DNA from: Massilia agilis
GTDB taxonomy: Bacteria; Pseudomonadota; Gammaproteobacteria; Burkholderiales; Burkholderiaceae_D
DNA: 64,000 bases
NCBI RefSeq assembly: GCF_024756255.1
Contig: NZ_JANUHB010000002.1
Location: 806,001 to 870,000, forward strand
Reading direction: 5' to 3'
Below are positions 33,107 through 41,925 of this stretch, piece after piece. The notes beneath the pieces are model-generated. The model was given only the letters and a program-made list of their open reading frames with translations. It did not search any database and was not told the DNA's origin. The translations under genes and the position numbers were made by a program. How positions within the stretch are numbered: the stretch's first letter is position 1; every line of letters begins with the position of its first letter.

Positions 33107-33120
33107 TAAGGAATTCCTTA
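33107..33120. promoter_or_regulatory. Perfect 14-bp palindrome in a divergent promoter region
   Basis: TAAGGAATTCCTTA is a perfect palindrome, with an extra TAAGGA half-copy at 33084-33089. It lies between the divergent chemoreceptor (start 32982) and symporter (start 33212). A -10-like TATAAA is at 33159-33164. It could be an operator for either gene; the cognate regulator is not identifiable. Confidence 0.4.
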
Positions 33121-33211
33121 GCCTGGTAACCGCGGCGCTGCAACGCTGCCGCTTTGCCTATAAAATGCTGCGACTGAATTTCTTGAGCGCAAGCCAACCA
33201 CCGAGGAACCC

Positions 33212-34612
33212 ATGAATCTTCCGCTGATCGTCAACGTGGCCGTCGCGCTCGCCGCCTGCGTGCTGCTGTACTGGCTGCAGGCCAGCCACGTGTCCTTCAC
33301 CAGGCGCGTCTTTACCGGGCTTGGCCTGGGCGTGCTGCTGGGCGCCGGGATGCAGGCCGTGTACGGGGCGGGCGCAGCGGTGCTGGCCGACACGGGCGCC
33401 TACCTGGACATCGCCGGCGAAGGCTATGTGCGCCTGCTGCAGATGATCATCATGCCGCTCATCATGGTCTCGATCATCCAGGCCATCCTCAAGCTGCGCG
33501 ACGCCGGCTCGCTGGGGAAGATCAGCGTGCTCACGATCGGCGCGCTGATGGTCACCACGGCGATCGCGGCCGCCATCGGCATCCTGATGGCGCGCACCTT
33601 CGGCCTGACCGCGGCCGGGCTGGCTTCGTCGGCGGCCGAGGTGGCGCGCGGCCATTACCTCGAGGGCAAGCTTGCCACCGCCCAGCAGATCTCGCTGCCG
33701 AGCATGATCCTGTCGTTCATTCCGGCCAACCCCTTCCTCGACCTGACCGGCGCGCGCCAGACCTCGACCATTGCGGTGGTGCTGTTCGCGGTGTTCATCG
33801 GCGTCTCGGCCACCGGCATTGCGGGCAAGAAGCCGGAAGTGTTCGAGTCGTTCAGCCAGTTCGTGCACGTCGCGCACGTGATCGTGATGCGCATGGTGAC
33901 CCTGGTGCTGCGGCTGACGCCGTTCGGGGTGTTCGCGCTGATGGCCAAGATGGTGTCGAACTCGAGCGTGCAGGACATCCTGAACCTGATCAGCTTCGTG
34001 CTGGCCTCGTACAGCGCGCTGGCGCTGATGCTGTGCGTGCACCTGCTGATCGTCACCGGCGTCGGCCTGAACCCGCGCCGCTACTTCCGCAAGATCTTCC
34101 CGGTGCTGGCCTTCGCCTTCACCTCGCGCACCTCGGCCGGCGCGATCCCAATGAGCGTGCAGACCCAGACCGCGCGCCTGGGCACGCCCGAAGGCATCGC
34201 CAACTTCGCCGCCTCGTTCGGCTCGATGATGGGCCAGAACGGCTGCGCCGGGATCTACCCGGCGATGCTGGCGGTGATGATCGCGCCCACCGTCGGCATC
34301 GACCCGATGACGCCGGCCTTTTTGCTGCAACTCCTGGCGGTGGTGACCTTCGGCTCGGTGGGCGTGGCCGGCGTGGGCGGCGGCGCCACCTTTGCCGCGC
34401 TGATCGTTCTGTCGGCCATGAACCTGCCGGTGGCGCTGGCGGGCCTGTTGATCTCGATCGAGCCGCTGATCGACATGGGCCGCACCGCGATCAACGTCAG
34501 CGGCTCGATCGCGGCCGGCACCTTTGCCAGCCGCGTGCTGGGCGAGACCGACCTGCAGGTGTTTAACAGCGACGCCGAGGTCAACCTCGACGGCGACGAG
34601 CAGGTCGCCTGA
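33212..34612 (+). CDS. Dicarboxylate/amino acid:cation symporter, TcyP-like (L-cystine)
   Basis: Inner-membrane symporter of 466 residues, DAACS (SDF) family with about eight membrane spans and two re-entrant loops. The TSRTSAGAIPMS loop corresponds to the family Ser-rich motif, and GQNGCAGIYPAMLAV to the TM7 substrate/cation region. An N-terminal segment, MPLIMVSIIQAILKLRDAGS, is characteristic of the YdjN/TcyP cystine branch rather than DctA. Start follows GAGGAA. Its end overlaps by 32 bp, tail to tail, the convergent HAF-repeat gene. Confidence 0.88.
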   Translation: MNLPLIVNVAVALAACVLLYWLQASHVSFTRRVFTGLGLGVLLGAGMQAVYGAGAAVLADTGAYLDIAGEGYVRLLQMIIMPLIMVSIIQAILKLRDAGSLGKISVLTIGALMVTTAIAAAIGILMARTFGLTAAGLASSAAEVARGHYLEGKLATAQQISLPSMILSFIPANPFLDLTGARQTSTIAVVLFAVFIGVSATGIAGKKPEVFESFSQFVHVAHVIVMRMVTLVLRLTPFGVFALMAKMVSNSSVQDILNLISFVLASYSALALMLCVHLLIVTGVGLNPRRYFRKIFPVLAFAFTSRTSAGAIPMSVQTQTARLGTPEGIANFAASFGSMMGQNGCAGIYPAMLAVMIAPTVGIDPMTPAFLLQLLAVVTFGSVGVAGVGGGATFAALIVLSAMNLPVALAGLLISIEPLIDMGRTAINVSGSIAAGTFASRVLGETDLQVFNSDAEVNLDGDEQVA

Positions 34613-35729
34613 GCAGGGACGCCAGCGCCAGCAGGCCACAACCGGCGGCCAGCGTTGCCGCCTGCTGCGGCGCCGGCACGGCCGACACCAGGTCCAGCCG
34701 CACCGCGTAGCATTGCCCGTCCTTGCAGGCGCGGCCCGCGACCTGGCCGAGGTCGTTGATGCCGGTCGCGTCCTCGACGACCCAGCCGGTGGCCGGGTCG
34801 ATCAGCGTGTTCAGGTCGGTGAACAGGCCATGCTCGTACAGGAAGCCGTGCGTGCCGGCGCCCAGTTCGCCGCGCCCGACCACCTGCCCCAGGTTGTTGA
34901 CGTCGCCGGCCCAGCTCCACAAGTCCGGGCCGAAGCTGCCCAGCCGCGCCAGCTTGCCGTCCTGGTACAGGAACGCCTGTCCATAATAGAAGTACGGCTC
35001 GCTCAGGTGGAAGTTGACGACCGTGCCGACCACCTGGTCGGTGGCGTTGATGGCCGTGGCGTAACTGGTCTCCCCTTCGGCGAAGCCGTCATTGCCCAGG
35101 TCGGTCATGACGCCGTTGCGGTACAGGATGGGGTTGGACGGCCAGTTCGGCGGTCCGCCCCCGTCCGCGGGGGAACCATAACCGACGACGTGGCCCGCGT
35201 CGTTGATGTCCGTTCCATAGCTGTACCTGATGCCGACGCTGGGGACGGTGCCCAGGTCGGTGAACGTGCCGCCCGCCAGTATGTAGGCGTGCCACTCGCC
35301 GCCATCGCCGGCGTCGGGTATCCAGGCCGTGCCGGTCACCGCGCCCGCGTTGTTAATGCCCACCACATCGCGCAGGTTGGGTCCCTGCACCTGCGCGATC
35401 GTGCCGCCGCTGTAGATGAACGGCGCCAACGAGGCGTCGGCGGTGGCGGAACGGCCGACCACCTGGCCAAGGTCGTTCATGCGCGCCGCCTCGCTCATGC
35501 TGCCGCCGAGCGTGCCGATGTCGGTGAGCGTGCCGTCCGAAAACAGGAACGCGTGCGAGCCGCCTGGGACGAGCATGGTGCCGGCCACCTGGCCATAGGC
35601 GTTGATATCGCTGGCCCAGCTGCCCGCCGGGGCGATCGGCGTGACCGTGTAGCGCGGGTCGGCCAGCGCCAGCAGTGGCACGGTGAGCGCCACGAACGCG
35701 GCGATGGTAAATGATTTTCTGGTTCGCAT
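34581..35729 (-). CDS. HAF-repeat exported protein with PEP-CTERM-like C-terminus
   Basis: Protein of 382 residues. Signal peptide about 1-23 (FVALTVPLLALA). The body holds about seven degenerate HAF-type repeats with the core N-x-x-G-Q-V-V-G (for example NDLGQVVGRS, NDAGHVVGYG, NNLGQVVGRG, NDLGQVAGRA). The last 30 residues read VPAPQQAATLAAGCGLLALA followed by RRPARRRR: the layout of a PEP-CTERM sorting signal but with Ala for the Glu of VPEP. ATG at 35729 follows GGAGG. PEP-CTERM proteins are sorted by exosortase and associated with exopolysaccharide; none of those genes is in the window. Confidence 0.85.
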   Translation of the reverse strand: MRTRKSFTIAAFVALTVPLLALADPRYTVTPIAPAGSWASDINAYGQVAGTMLVPGGSHAFLFSDGTLTDIGTLGGSMSEAARMNDLGQVVGRSATADASLAPFIYSGGTIAQVQGPNLRDVVGINNAGAVTGTAWIPDAGDGGEWHAYILAGGTFTDLGTVPSVGIRYSYGTDINDAGHVVGYGSPADGGGPPNWPSNPILYRNGVMTDLGNDGFAEGETSYATAINATDQVVGTVVNFHLSEPYFYYGQAFLYQDGKLARLGSFGPDLWSWAGDVNNLGQVVGRGELGAGTHGFLYEHGLFTDLNTLIDPATGWVVEDATGINDLGQVAGRACKDGQCYAVRLDLVSAVPAPQQAATLAAGCGLLALASLLRRPARRRRG

Positions 35730-36013
35730 GATCTTGCCTCCGGATGGGTTGGCCCGCGCTCCTCGCACGCTCCACGAGTGCCAGACTAAGCCAGCAGCGG
35801 CGCGCCAGGCTGAGCCGGATCAGGCGTTCTGCACAGGCCCGCGCTTTCCGTGCGCGGACGCACGTTTTGCCGCGTTTTTGCGACATTGCACTTGCCCCCA
35901 ACAAAGAAAAAAACACAGCAGCAACGCTGTTCCGTAACCACAGGAATCGTGCGCGAACGGGCTGACGAATCCGTCTATGATGACGCCGTGTCAATATTTG
36001 TCGCGGGCGGGTG

Positions 36014-36778
36014 ATGGAGCAAAAGTGGCCTCAGGAAATCTGGCTGGTGCGGCACGGACAAAGTGCAGGCAACGTCGCGCGCGACGCGGCCGAGGCCGCG
36101 GCCGGGCTGCACATCCAGATTGCCGAACGCGACGTGGACGTGCCGCTGTCGGCGCTGGGCGTGCGCCAGTCCGAGGCGCTGGCCATGTGGTTTGCCGCCC
36201 TGCCCGCGGCGCGCCAGCCGAACGTGGTGCTGCACTCGCCCTACGTGCGTGCGCGCCAGACGGCACTGGCGGTGCTGGAGCGGCTCGACCGCAGCGAGCT
36301 GCTGGCGGTGCAGGTGGACGAGCGCTTGCGCGAAAAGGAATTCGGCATCCTCGACCGCCTGACCACGCACGGCATCAAGCACAAGTACCCGGAGCTGTAC
36401 GAGCAACGCCAGCACGTGGGCAAGTTCTATTTCCGGCCGCCCGGCGGCGAGAGCTGGTGCGACGTGATCCTGCGCCTGCGCAGCGTGCTCGACACGCTCA
36501 CCCGCGAATACTGCCGCGAGCGGGTGCTGATCGTCGCGCACCAGGTCATCGTCAACTGCTTCCGCTACCTGATCGAGCGGCTCGACGAAGCGGCGATCCT
36601 CGAGGCCGACCGCGCCGGCGACGTGCCCAACTGCTCGGTCACCGCGTACCGCTTCGACCCGGCGCTGGGCAAGCGCGGCAAGCTGGCGCTGCAGCTGCTG
36701 AACTTCGTCGCCCCGCTCGAGCAAGCCGGCGCCCCGGTCACCGTTGGCAAGGACGTGCCCACCGCGGCCAAGGCCTGA
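36014..36778 (+). CDS. Histidine phosphatase-family (phosphoglycerate mutase-like) protein
   Basis: Cytoplasmic phosphatase of 254 residues. The phospho-His motif LVRHGQSAGN is near residues 11-20; supporting residues are the Arg in SPYVRARQTA, the Glu in REKEFGILDR and the second His in VLIVAHQVIV. Similar in pattern to the bisphosphatase part of 6-phosphofructo-2-kinase/fructose-2,6-bisphosphatase. A GTG three bases upstream (36011) could also initiate. It is 4 bp from the NAD(P)H-hydrate dehydratase gene, so the two are an operon. The substrate is unknown. Confidence 0.9.
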   Translation: MEQKWPQEIWLVRHGQSAGNVARDAAEAAAGLHIQIAERDVDVPLSALGVRQSEALAMWFAALPAARQPNVVLHSPYVRARQTALAVLERLDRSELLAVQVDERLREKEFGILDRLTTHGIKHKYPELYEQRQHVGKFYFRPPGGESWCDVILRLRSVLDTLTREYCRERVLIVAHQVIVNCFRYLIERLDEAAILEADRAGDVPNCSVTAYRFDPALGKRGKLALQLLNFVAPLEQAGAPVTVGKDVPTAAKA

Positions 36779-36782
36779 ACCG

Positions 36783-37745
36783 ATGAGCCACCTGGCCGCC
36801 GCACCGCTGGTGCACCAACTCGACGACCGCGCGCTGCGCGCGTGGCCGCTGCCCATGCCGGGCAGCGACGCCGACAAGGAAGCGCGCGGGCACGTGCTGG
36901 TGCTGGGCGGCTCGCGCGAGATGCCGGGCGCGGTGATCCTGGCCGCCACCGCCGCGCTGCGCGCCGGCGCCGGCAAGCTCACCATCGCCACCGGCAAGAG
37001 CGTGGCGCAGCTGGTCGCGCTGGCGATCCCCGAGGCGCGCGTGCTGGGCCTGGCCGAAAACGAGGCCGGCGGCTTTGCGCTGGACGCGGTGGCGCGGCTC
37101 GATCCGCTGGCCGACCGGGTCAGCGCGGTGCTGATCGGCCCCGGCATGCAGGACGAGGCAGCCACGGCCACGTTGGTGCACGCCCTGCTGCCGCGGCTGG
37201 ACGACAGCGCCACCGCGCTGGTGCTGGACGCCTGCGCCATGGGCACGCTGCTGCATGCGCCACCGGGCGCGGCGCCGTTTCGCTTCGCCCAGCCGGTGGT
37301 GCTCACCCCGCACGCCGGCGAAATGGCGCACCTGACCGGCGCCTCCAAGGACGAGGTGTGCGCCGCACCGGCACGCTATGCGCAGCAGGCGGCCGCGCGC
37401 TGGAACGCGGTGGTCGCGCTCAAGGGCGCGGTGACCTGGATCGCCGAGCCGGGCGGGCAATGCTGGCGCCACGAAGGCGGCAACGTCGGGCTGGCCAGCT
37501 CCGGCTCCGGCGACGTGCTGGCTGGAATCATCGGCGGCTGCGCGGCGCGCGGGGCGCCGCTGGCGCAGGCCACCTGCTGGGGCGTGGCGATGCATGCGCG
37601 CGCCGGCGAACGGCTGGCGGCGCGCTGCGGCACGCTCGGCTATCTGGCGCGGGAACTGTGCAACGAGATTCCCGCGCTGCTGGACATTGCTGCCGGCCGC
37701 AGGGCCGGCGGCGCAACGGCCATCCGGCACGCGCCGGGGGGATGA
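36783..37745 (+). CDS. nnrD: ADP/ATP-dependent NAD(P)H-hydrate dehydratase (NnrD/CARKD)
   Basis: Metabolite-repair enzyme of 320 residues, ribokinase-like fold. GHVLVLGGSREMPGA is at about 36-50, LTPHAGEMAHL is the family signature, and the catalytic/nucleotide site GNVGLASSGSGDVLAGIIGG is at 236-255. Dehydrates S-NAD(P)H hydrate back to NAD(P)H with nucleotide hydrolysis. The usual partner epimerase domain (NnrE) is not fused here; the protein is the dehydratase half only. Confidence 0.93.
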   Translation: MSHLAAAPLVHQLDDRALRAWPLPMPGSDADKEARGHVLVLGGSREMPGAVILAATAALRAGAGKLTIATGKSVAQLVALAIPEARVLGLAENEAGGFALDAVARLDPLADRVSAVLIGPGMQDEAATATLVHALLPRLDDSATALVLDACAMGTLLHAPPGAAPFRFAQPVVLTPHAGEMAHLTGASKDEVCAAPARYAQQAAARWNAVVALKGAVTWIAEPGGQCWRHEGGNVGLASSGSGDVLAGIIGGCAARGAPLAQATCWGVAMHARAGERLAARCGTLGYLARELCNEIPALLDIAAGRRAGGATAIRHAPGG

Positions 37746-37772
37746 AGGCCAGGATCAGCTCCTGACCTTCAT
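37742..37772 (+). terminator. Hairpin overlapping the nnrD stop codon
   Basis: ATGAAGG-c-CAGGA pairs with TCCTG-a-CCTTCAT across a 5-base loop: a 13-bp stem with one mismatch, starting within the last codons of nnrD. No T-run follows. Could be a weak terminator or mRNA stabiliser. The remaining bases to 38024 hold no gene I can support. Confidence 0.4.
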
Positions 37773-38023
37773 CAAGTTCCGCTGGCTGTATGGCGGATTC
37801 AAGCAGGAAGTGCGCAATTTGACGAACTGGCAGCAGCGTCGCCAGTCTAATGTTGACAGTCGGATTCGTGCACTGCGACGGGGCCGCGTATTGCGTCGGT
37901 TCCCTGAGGGTCCCACCACCCGGCCGGGTCAGGCCTGGGGCGGGGCTGAACTGGCGCCGCTGTGGTCCAGCGCCTCACCTGGGCGCAGCGGCACAAGATA
38001 GACGTGAACGAGGAGTATAAACA

Positions 38024-38422
38024 ATGAAAGCATTAACCAACGCACCTAAATTCCTGGTAACCGCAGCCCTGATGGCAAGCCTGGGCGTGCTGGGCGCTTG
38101 CAAGAAGAATGAGCCGACCAGCACCACCACCACCACCGACACCACCGCGACCACGCCGAGCACCACCTCCGGCACCAGCGGCACCACGGGCGGCACCACC
38201 GGCGGCACCGGCACCACCGGCGACACCGGCACCGCAACCGGCACTGCTGGCGGCACCACCGGCACCGGCGCTACCGGCACCACGGGTGGCACCAGCGGCG
38301 GCACCACGGGCGGCACGTCGGGCACCACTGGCGAAACCGGCACCAGCAGCAGCACCACCACCACCACCACGACCACGCCGCCGGCCGGTGGCACGTCGGG
38401 TTCGTCTGGCGGCGGCCGCTAA
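38024..38422 (+). CDS. Small lipoprotein with Thr/Gly low-complexity body
   Basis: Protein of 132 residues. Lipoprotein signal peptide with lipobox LGAC (Cys about 26), then KKNEPT and about 95 residues almost entirely Thr, Gly and Ser with scattered Ala and Pro. The DNA is a degenerate tandem of the GGCACCACC type, which fits slippage-driven length variation. Likely an outer-membrane-anchored flexible or surface protein; function unknown. Preceded by GAGGAG at 38010-38015. Confidence 0.75.
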   Translation: MKALTNAPKFLVTAALMASLGVLGACKKNEPTSTTTTTDTTATTPSTTSGTSGTTGGTTGGTGTTGDTGTATGTAGGTTGTGATGTTGGTSGGTTGGTSGTTGETGTSSSTTTTTTTTPPAGGTSGSSGGGR

Positions 38423-38438
38423 GGCCCCGCGCAAAAGG

Positions 38439-38463
38439 CCAGAGCCCGCGGGGCGGGCTCTGG
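38439..38463 (+). terminator. Hairpin after the lipoprotein gene
   Basis: CCAGAGCCCGC and GCGGGCTCTGG form a perfect 11-bp stem with a GGG loop, 16 bases after the lipoprotein stop. No T-run. Confidence 0.55.
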
Positions 38464-38680
38464 AGCCGGCGCAGGCCGGCACGGACTTGTTGTTGGGCAG
38501 CGGACGCGACGCAGCGCCGCTGTGCCGACGCCTTGGGGCACCAGCCTCGGCTGGCTGCTCGGCTTTGCCGTTTGCGCAGCCGGATCACGTCGGGCAAACG
38601 CGCCACCGGTATTCCCGCAGCGCGCATGGCGCGCAAACCCGCTATCGGTTCCTCTTGCCTGGGAACCTACCCCGCACACC

Positions 38681-38708
38681 GCATGCCAGCCCCGCAGGGC
38701 TGGCCATG
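38681..38708 (-). terminator. Hairpin downstream of the RND operon
   Basis: GCATGCCAGCCC pairs with GGGCTGGCCATGC (one bulged base, CGCA loop), ten bases past the stop of the RND permease in its direction. No T-run. The 296-bp gap from 38423 to 38718 otherwise shows no credible gene. Confidence 0.5.
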
Positions 38709-38718
38709 CCACACCGGC

Positions 38719-41700
38719 TTACGCCGCCTGCGGCGCCGTGCGCCCGGTGAGCTTGCGCCCGCCCCGCACCACCAGGCGGAACACCAGGCGGACGAAGGTC
38801 AGCGTCAGGATCGCTTCGACGAAGGTCGCCACGAACGCCGGCAGCACATGCCAGCGCACGGCACGGCGCTGGAACTTGGCGAACATCCGGTCGCGCGCGA
38901 TCTCGATGCTGTCGTAGAAGGTGGGCACCACCAGCAGCGTCAGCATGGTCGAGGTGATCGTGCCACCGATGATCGCGATCGCGAGCGGCTGGTAGAACTG
39001 GCCGGACTCGCCGTAGGCCATCGCCACCGGCAGCATGCCGGCAATCAGCGCGAAGGTCGTCATCAGGATCGGGCGCAGGCGCGAGCGGCCGGCAGCCATC
39101 AGCGCTTCCTCGCGGTCGATGCCGGCGGCCTCGCGTGAGCGGGTCGCGTCCAGCAGCAGGATCGCGTTCTTCGCCACCAGGCCCATCAGCATGATGATGC
39201 CGATCAGGCTCATCAGGTTAATGGTACCGTGGGTCAGCAGCAGCGCCAGCACCACGCCGATCAGCGACAGCGGCAGCGACATCATCACCGCCAGCGGCGC
39301 CGTGAACGAGCCGAACTGCATCACCAGGATCAGGTACATCAGGCCGATGCCCGACACCAGCGCGATCACCATCTGGGTGAACAGTTCCTGCTGGTCGCGG
39401 CCGGCGCCGCCCAGCGACAGGCCGTAGCCCGGCGGGAAGTCCATCTGCTTGGCCAGCTTCATCGCGTCGGCCGTCACCTCGCCGTTGGAGCGGCCTTGCA
39501 CATTGGCCGACACCGTGATCACGCGCTTGCCGTTCTTGTGCTCGATCGCGGACGGGCCCTTGCCCATCGTGATCTTCGCGATCTGGTCGAGCGGCACCAT
39601 CAGGCTCGAACCCGGCACCGCGATCGGCAGGCGCTCGATGTTCTCGGTGGTCACGCGATCAAGCGGGTCCAGGCGCACCGCCACGTCGCGCGTCTCGCCG
39701 CCCGGGTCAACCCAGTCGCCCACCTCGATGCCGGCGAAGGCCACGCGCAGCGCTTGCGCCGCGTCGTTGACCGACACCCCCATCGAGTTGGCCAGGCCCC
39801 GGTCCAGCTCGATCTGCAGCTCGTCCTTCGGATCCTGCTGCGACAGGCTCACGTCCACCGCGCCCGGCACCTGGCGCAGCTTCTCCATGTATTTGCCGGT
39901 CAGTTCGGTCAGCTTGCGCGAATCCGGGCCGGTGAACTCGATCTGGACCGGCTTGCCGCCGCCGTTGTTCAGGTCGTCCTGCACCACGTATTCGGCGCCC
40001 ACCAGGCGGCTGACCTTCTGGCGCAGCTCGATCGCGATCTCCGAGCCGGTACGCTTGCGGGTCTGGCGCATGCCGATGTCCACGTAGATGCGTCCACCGG
40101 AGGGGGCGATATTGCTGTTGGTTTCCTTCACTTCCGGAATCGTGCGTGCCAGCGCGGCCGCTTCTTCCATCTTCAGCTTGGCGTATTCCAGCGAGGACGA
40201 GGCCGGGGTGCGCACGTCGATCGCCAGGTTGCTGCCGTCCATCTTCGGCAGGAAGGCCGAGCCGCCGAACTTGGCGTGCAGCGCGATCGCGCCGATGAAG
40301 CTGGCCACGGCAATCGCGCTCATCCAGCGGCGGTGGTGCAGCGCCCAGGCAATCACGTTGCCGTAGCGGTCGGCCTGGCGGTCGAACCACTCGTTAAAGC
40401 GCTGCAGCACCTTGGAAATGCCGGTCTTGGGCGCATGGTGGTAGCCCGGCGGGTCGCCCCAGAAGGCCGACAGCAGCGGGTCGAGCGTGAACGAGATGAA
40501 CAGCGACACCGCCACCGAGCACGCCACGGTCAGCGCGAACGGACGGAACCACTCGCCGGCCACGCCCGGCATGAACGCCACCGGGATGAACACGGCCATG
40601 ATCGAGAACGTGGTCGAGGCCACTGCCATGCCGATCTCGGCGGTGCCGTCGAGGGCGGCAGTGCGGCGGTCCTTGCCGCTTTCCATGTGCCGCACGATGT
40701 TCTCGCGCACCACGATCGCGTCGTCGATCAGCACGCCGATCGCCAGCGACAGGCCGAGCAGGGTCATGAAGTTGAGCGTGAAGCCGCACAGCCACACGGC
40801 GATGAACGCGGCCATCACGGAGGTTGGCAGCGACAGCGCGGTGATCAGGGTCGAACGCCACGAGTTGAGGAAGGCGTACACCACGAACACGGTCAGCACG
40901 GCGCCGAACACCAGCGACTCGATCACGTTGTTCAGGCTGCGCTGGGCGTCCTTGCCGCCGTCGCGCACCACTTCCAGGTTGGTACCGGGCGGCAGGTCTT
41001 TCTTGATCTCATCGACCATGGCGCGCACCTTGGTCGCGATCGCCACGGTAGAGGCGTCGCGCGAACGCGACACGTGGATGCCGACGTTCGACTTGCCGCT
41101 ACGGATCGACATGCTGTTGATGTCGGCGTAGCCATCCTTGATGTCGGCCACCTGGTTCAGGCGCACGATGGTGTCGCCGTTGCGCTTGACCACCACCTGC
41201 GAGAAATCCTCCGGGCGCTCGATGCGGCCGACCAGGCGGATGCTCTTCTCGTCCAGCGTGCCGCGCACCTTGCCCACCGGGGCGTTGGTGTTCTGGCTGC
41301 GCAGCGCGTTGACCACTTCGCCCACCGACACGTTGTATTCGCGCAGGCGCTGGGCGTGCAGCAGCACCGACAGCTCGCGCTTGAGCGAACCGGTCACCTG
41401 CACCGTGGATACGCCATCGATGCCGCGGAACTTGTCGGCCAGCACGTCCTCGGCCAGGCGCGAGATCTCCGCGTGCGACAGGGTCGAGGACGACAGCGCC
41501 ATCGACATCACCGGCATGGCCGACATGTCAAAACGCGACAGGATCGGCTCGCGCATGTCCACCGGCAGCTTGTAGCGCACCGAGGCAATGGCGTTGCGGA
41601 TGTCGTCCGAGGCTTCGATCAGGTTGCGCTTGAAGTCGAATTCAAGCCAGAACTGGGCCTGGCTCTCGTTCACGTCCACGCTGATATCGGTCACGCCCTG

Positions 41701-41922
41701 GATGCTTTGCATCGACTTTTCCAGGCGGTTGACCACCTCGCGCTCGACCGTATCGGGCGAGGCGCCGGGGTACGGGATCGTCACGATGATGAGCGGACGC
41801 TCCACGTCCGGGTTCTGGTTCACGCGCAGCTTGTTGAGCGCGAGCAGGCCCAGGCACATCATCGCCAGGATCAGCACGACCGTGGCGACTGGCTTCTTGA
41901 CACTGAAATTGGACAGGAACAT
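38719..41922 (-). CDS. RND efflux permease, HAE-1/AcrB family
   Basis: Inner-membrane proton-driven pump of 1067 residues, standard length. Twelve TMs in a 1+5+1+5 arrangement with two large porter/docking loops. TM4 carries the proton-relay motif IGVLIDDAIVVREN. The N-terminus FLSNFSVKKPVATVVL and the PGASPDTVE segment are typical of the MexF/HAE group close to heavy-metal/organic-solvent exporters. The upstream adaptor gene ends 3 bp before this start. No outer-membrane channel gene is adjacent, so a TolC-type channel must come from elsewhere. Confidence 0.96.
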   Translation of the reverse strand: MFLSNFSVKKPVATVVLILAMMCLGLLALNKLRVNQNPDVERPLIIVTIPYPGASPDTVEREVVNRLEKSMQSIQGVTDISVDVNESQAQFWLEFDFKRNLIEASDDIRNAIASVRYKLPVDMREPILSRFDMSAMPVMSMALSSSTLSHAEISRLAEDVLADKFRGIDGVSTVQVTGSLKRELSVLLHAQRLREYNVSVGEVVNALRSQNTNAPVGKVRGTLDEKSIRLVGRIERPEDFSQVVVKRNGDTIVRLNQVADIKDGYADINSMSIRSGKSNVGIHVSRSRDASTVAIATKVRAMVDEIKKDLPPGTNLEVVRDGGKDAQRSLNNVIESLVFGAVLTVFVVYAFLNSWRSTLITALSLPTSVMAAFIAVWLCGFTLNFMTLLGLSLAIGVLIDDAIVVRENIVRHMESGKDRRTAALDGTAEIGMAVASTTFSIMAVFIPVAFMPGVAGEWFRPFALTVACSVAVSLFISFTLDPLLSAFWGDPPGYHHAPKTGISKVLQRFNEWFDRQADRYGNVIAWALHHRRWMSAIAVASFIGAIALHAKFGGSAFLPKMDGSNLAIDVRTPASSSLEYAKLKMEEAAALARTIPEVKETNSNIAPSGGRIYVDIGMRQTRKRTGSEIAIELRQKVSRLVGAEYVVQDDLNNGGGKPVQIEFTGPDSRKLTELTGKYMEKLRQVPGAVDVSLSQQDPKDELQIELDRGLANSMGVSVNDAAQALRVAFAGIEVGDWVDPGGETRDVAVRLDPLDRVTTENIERLPIAVPGSSLMVPLDQIAKITMGKGPSAIEHKNGKRVITVSANVQGRSNGEVTADAMKLAKQMDFPPGYGLSLGGAGRDQQELFTQMVIALVSGIGLMYLILVMQFGSFTAPLAVMMSLPLSLIGVVLALLLTHGTINLMSLIGIIMLMGLVAKNAILLLDATRSREAAGIDREEALMAAGRSRLRPILMTTFALIAGMLPVAMAYGESGQFYQPLAIAIIGGTITSTMLTLLVVPTFYDSIEIARDRMFAKFQRRAVRWHVLPAFVATFVEAILTLTFVRLVFRLVVRGGRKLTGRTAPQAA

Positions 41923-41925
41923 GGC

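Noticed and set aside
38109..38390. Short direct repeats as a possible CRISPR array
   Set aside because: The repeats are in-frame ACC/GGC codons of a Thr/Gly-rich lipoprotein; no spacers or cas genes.
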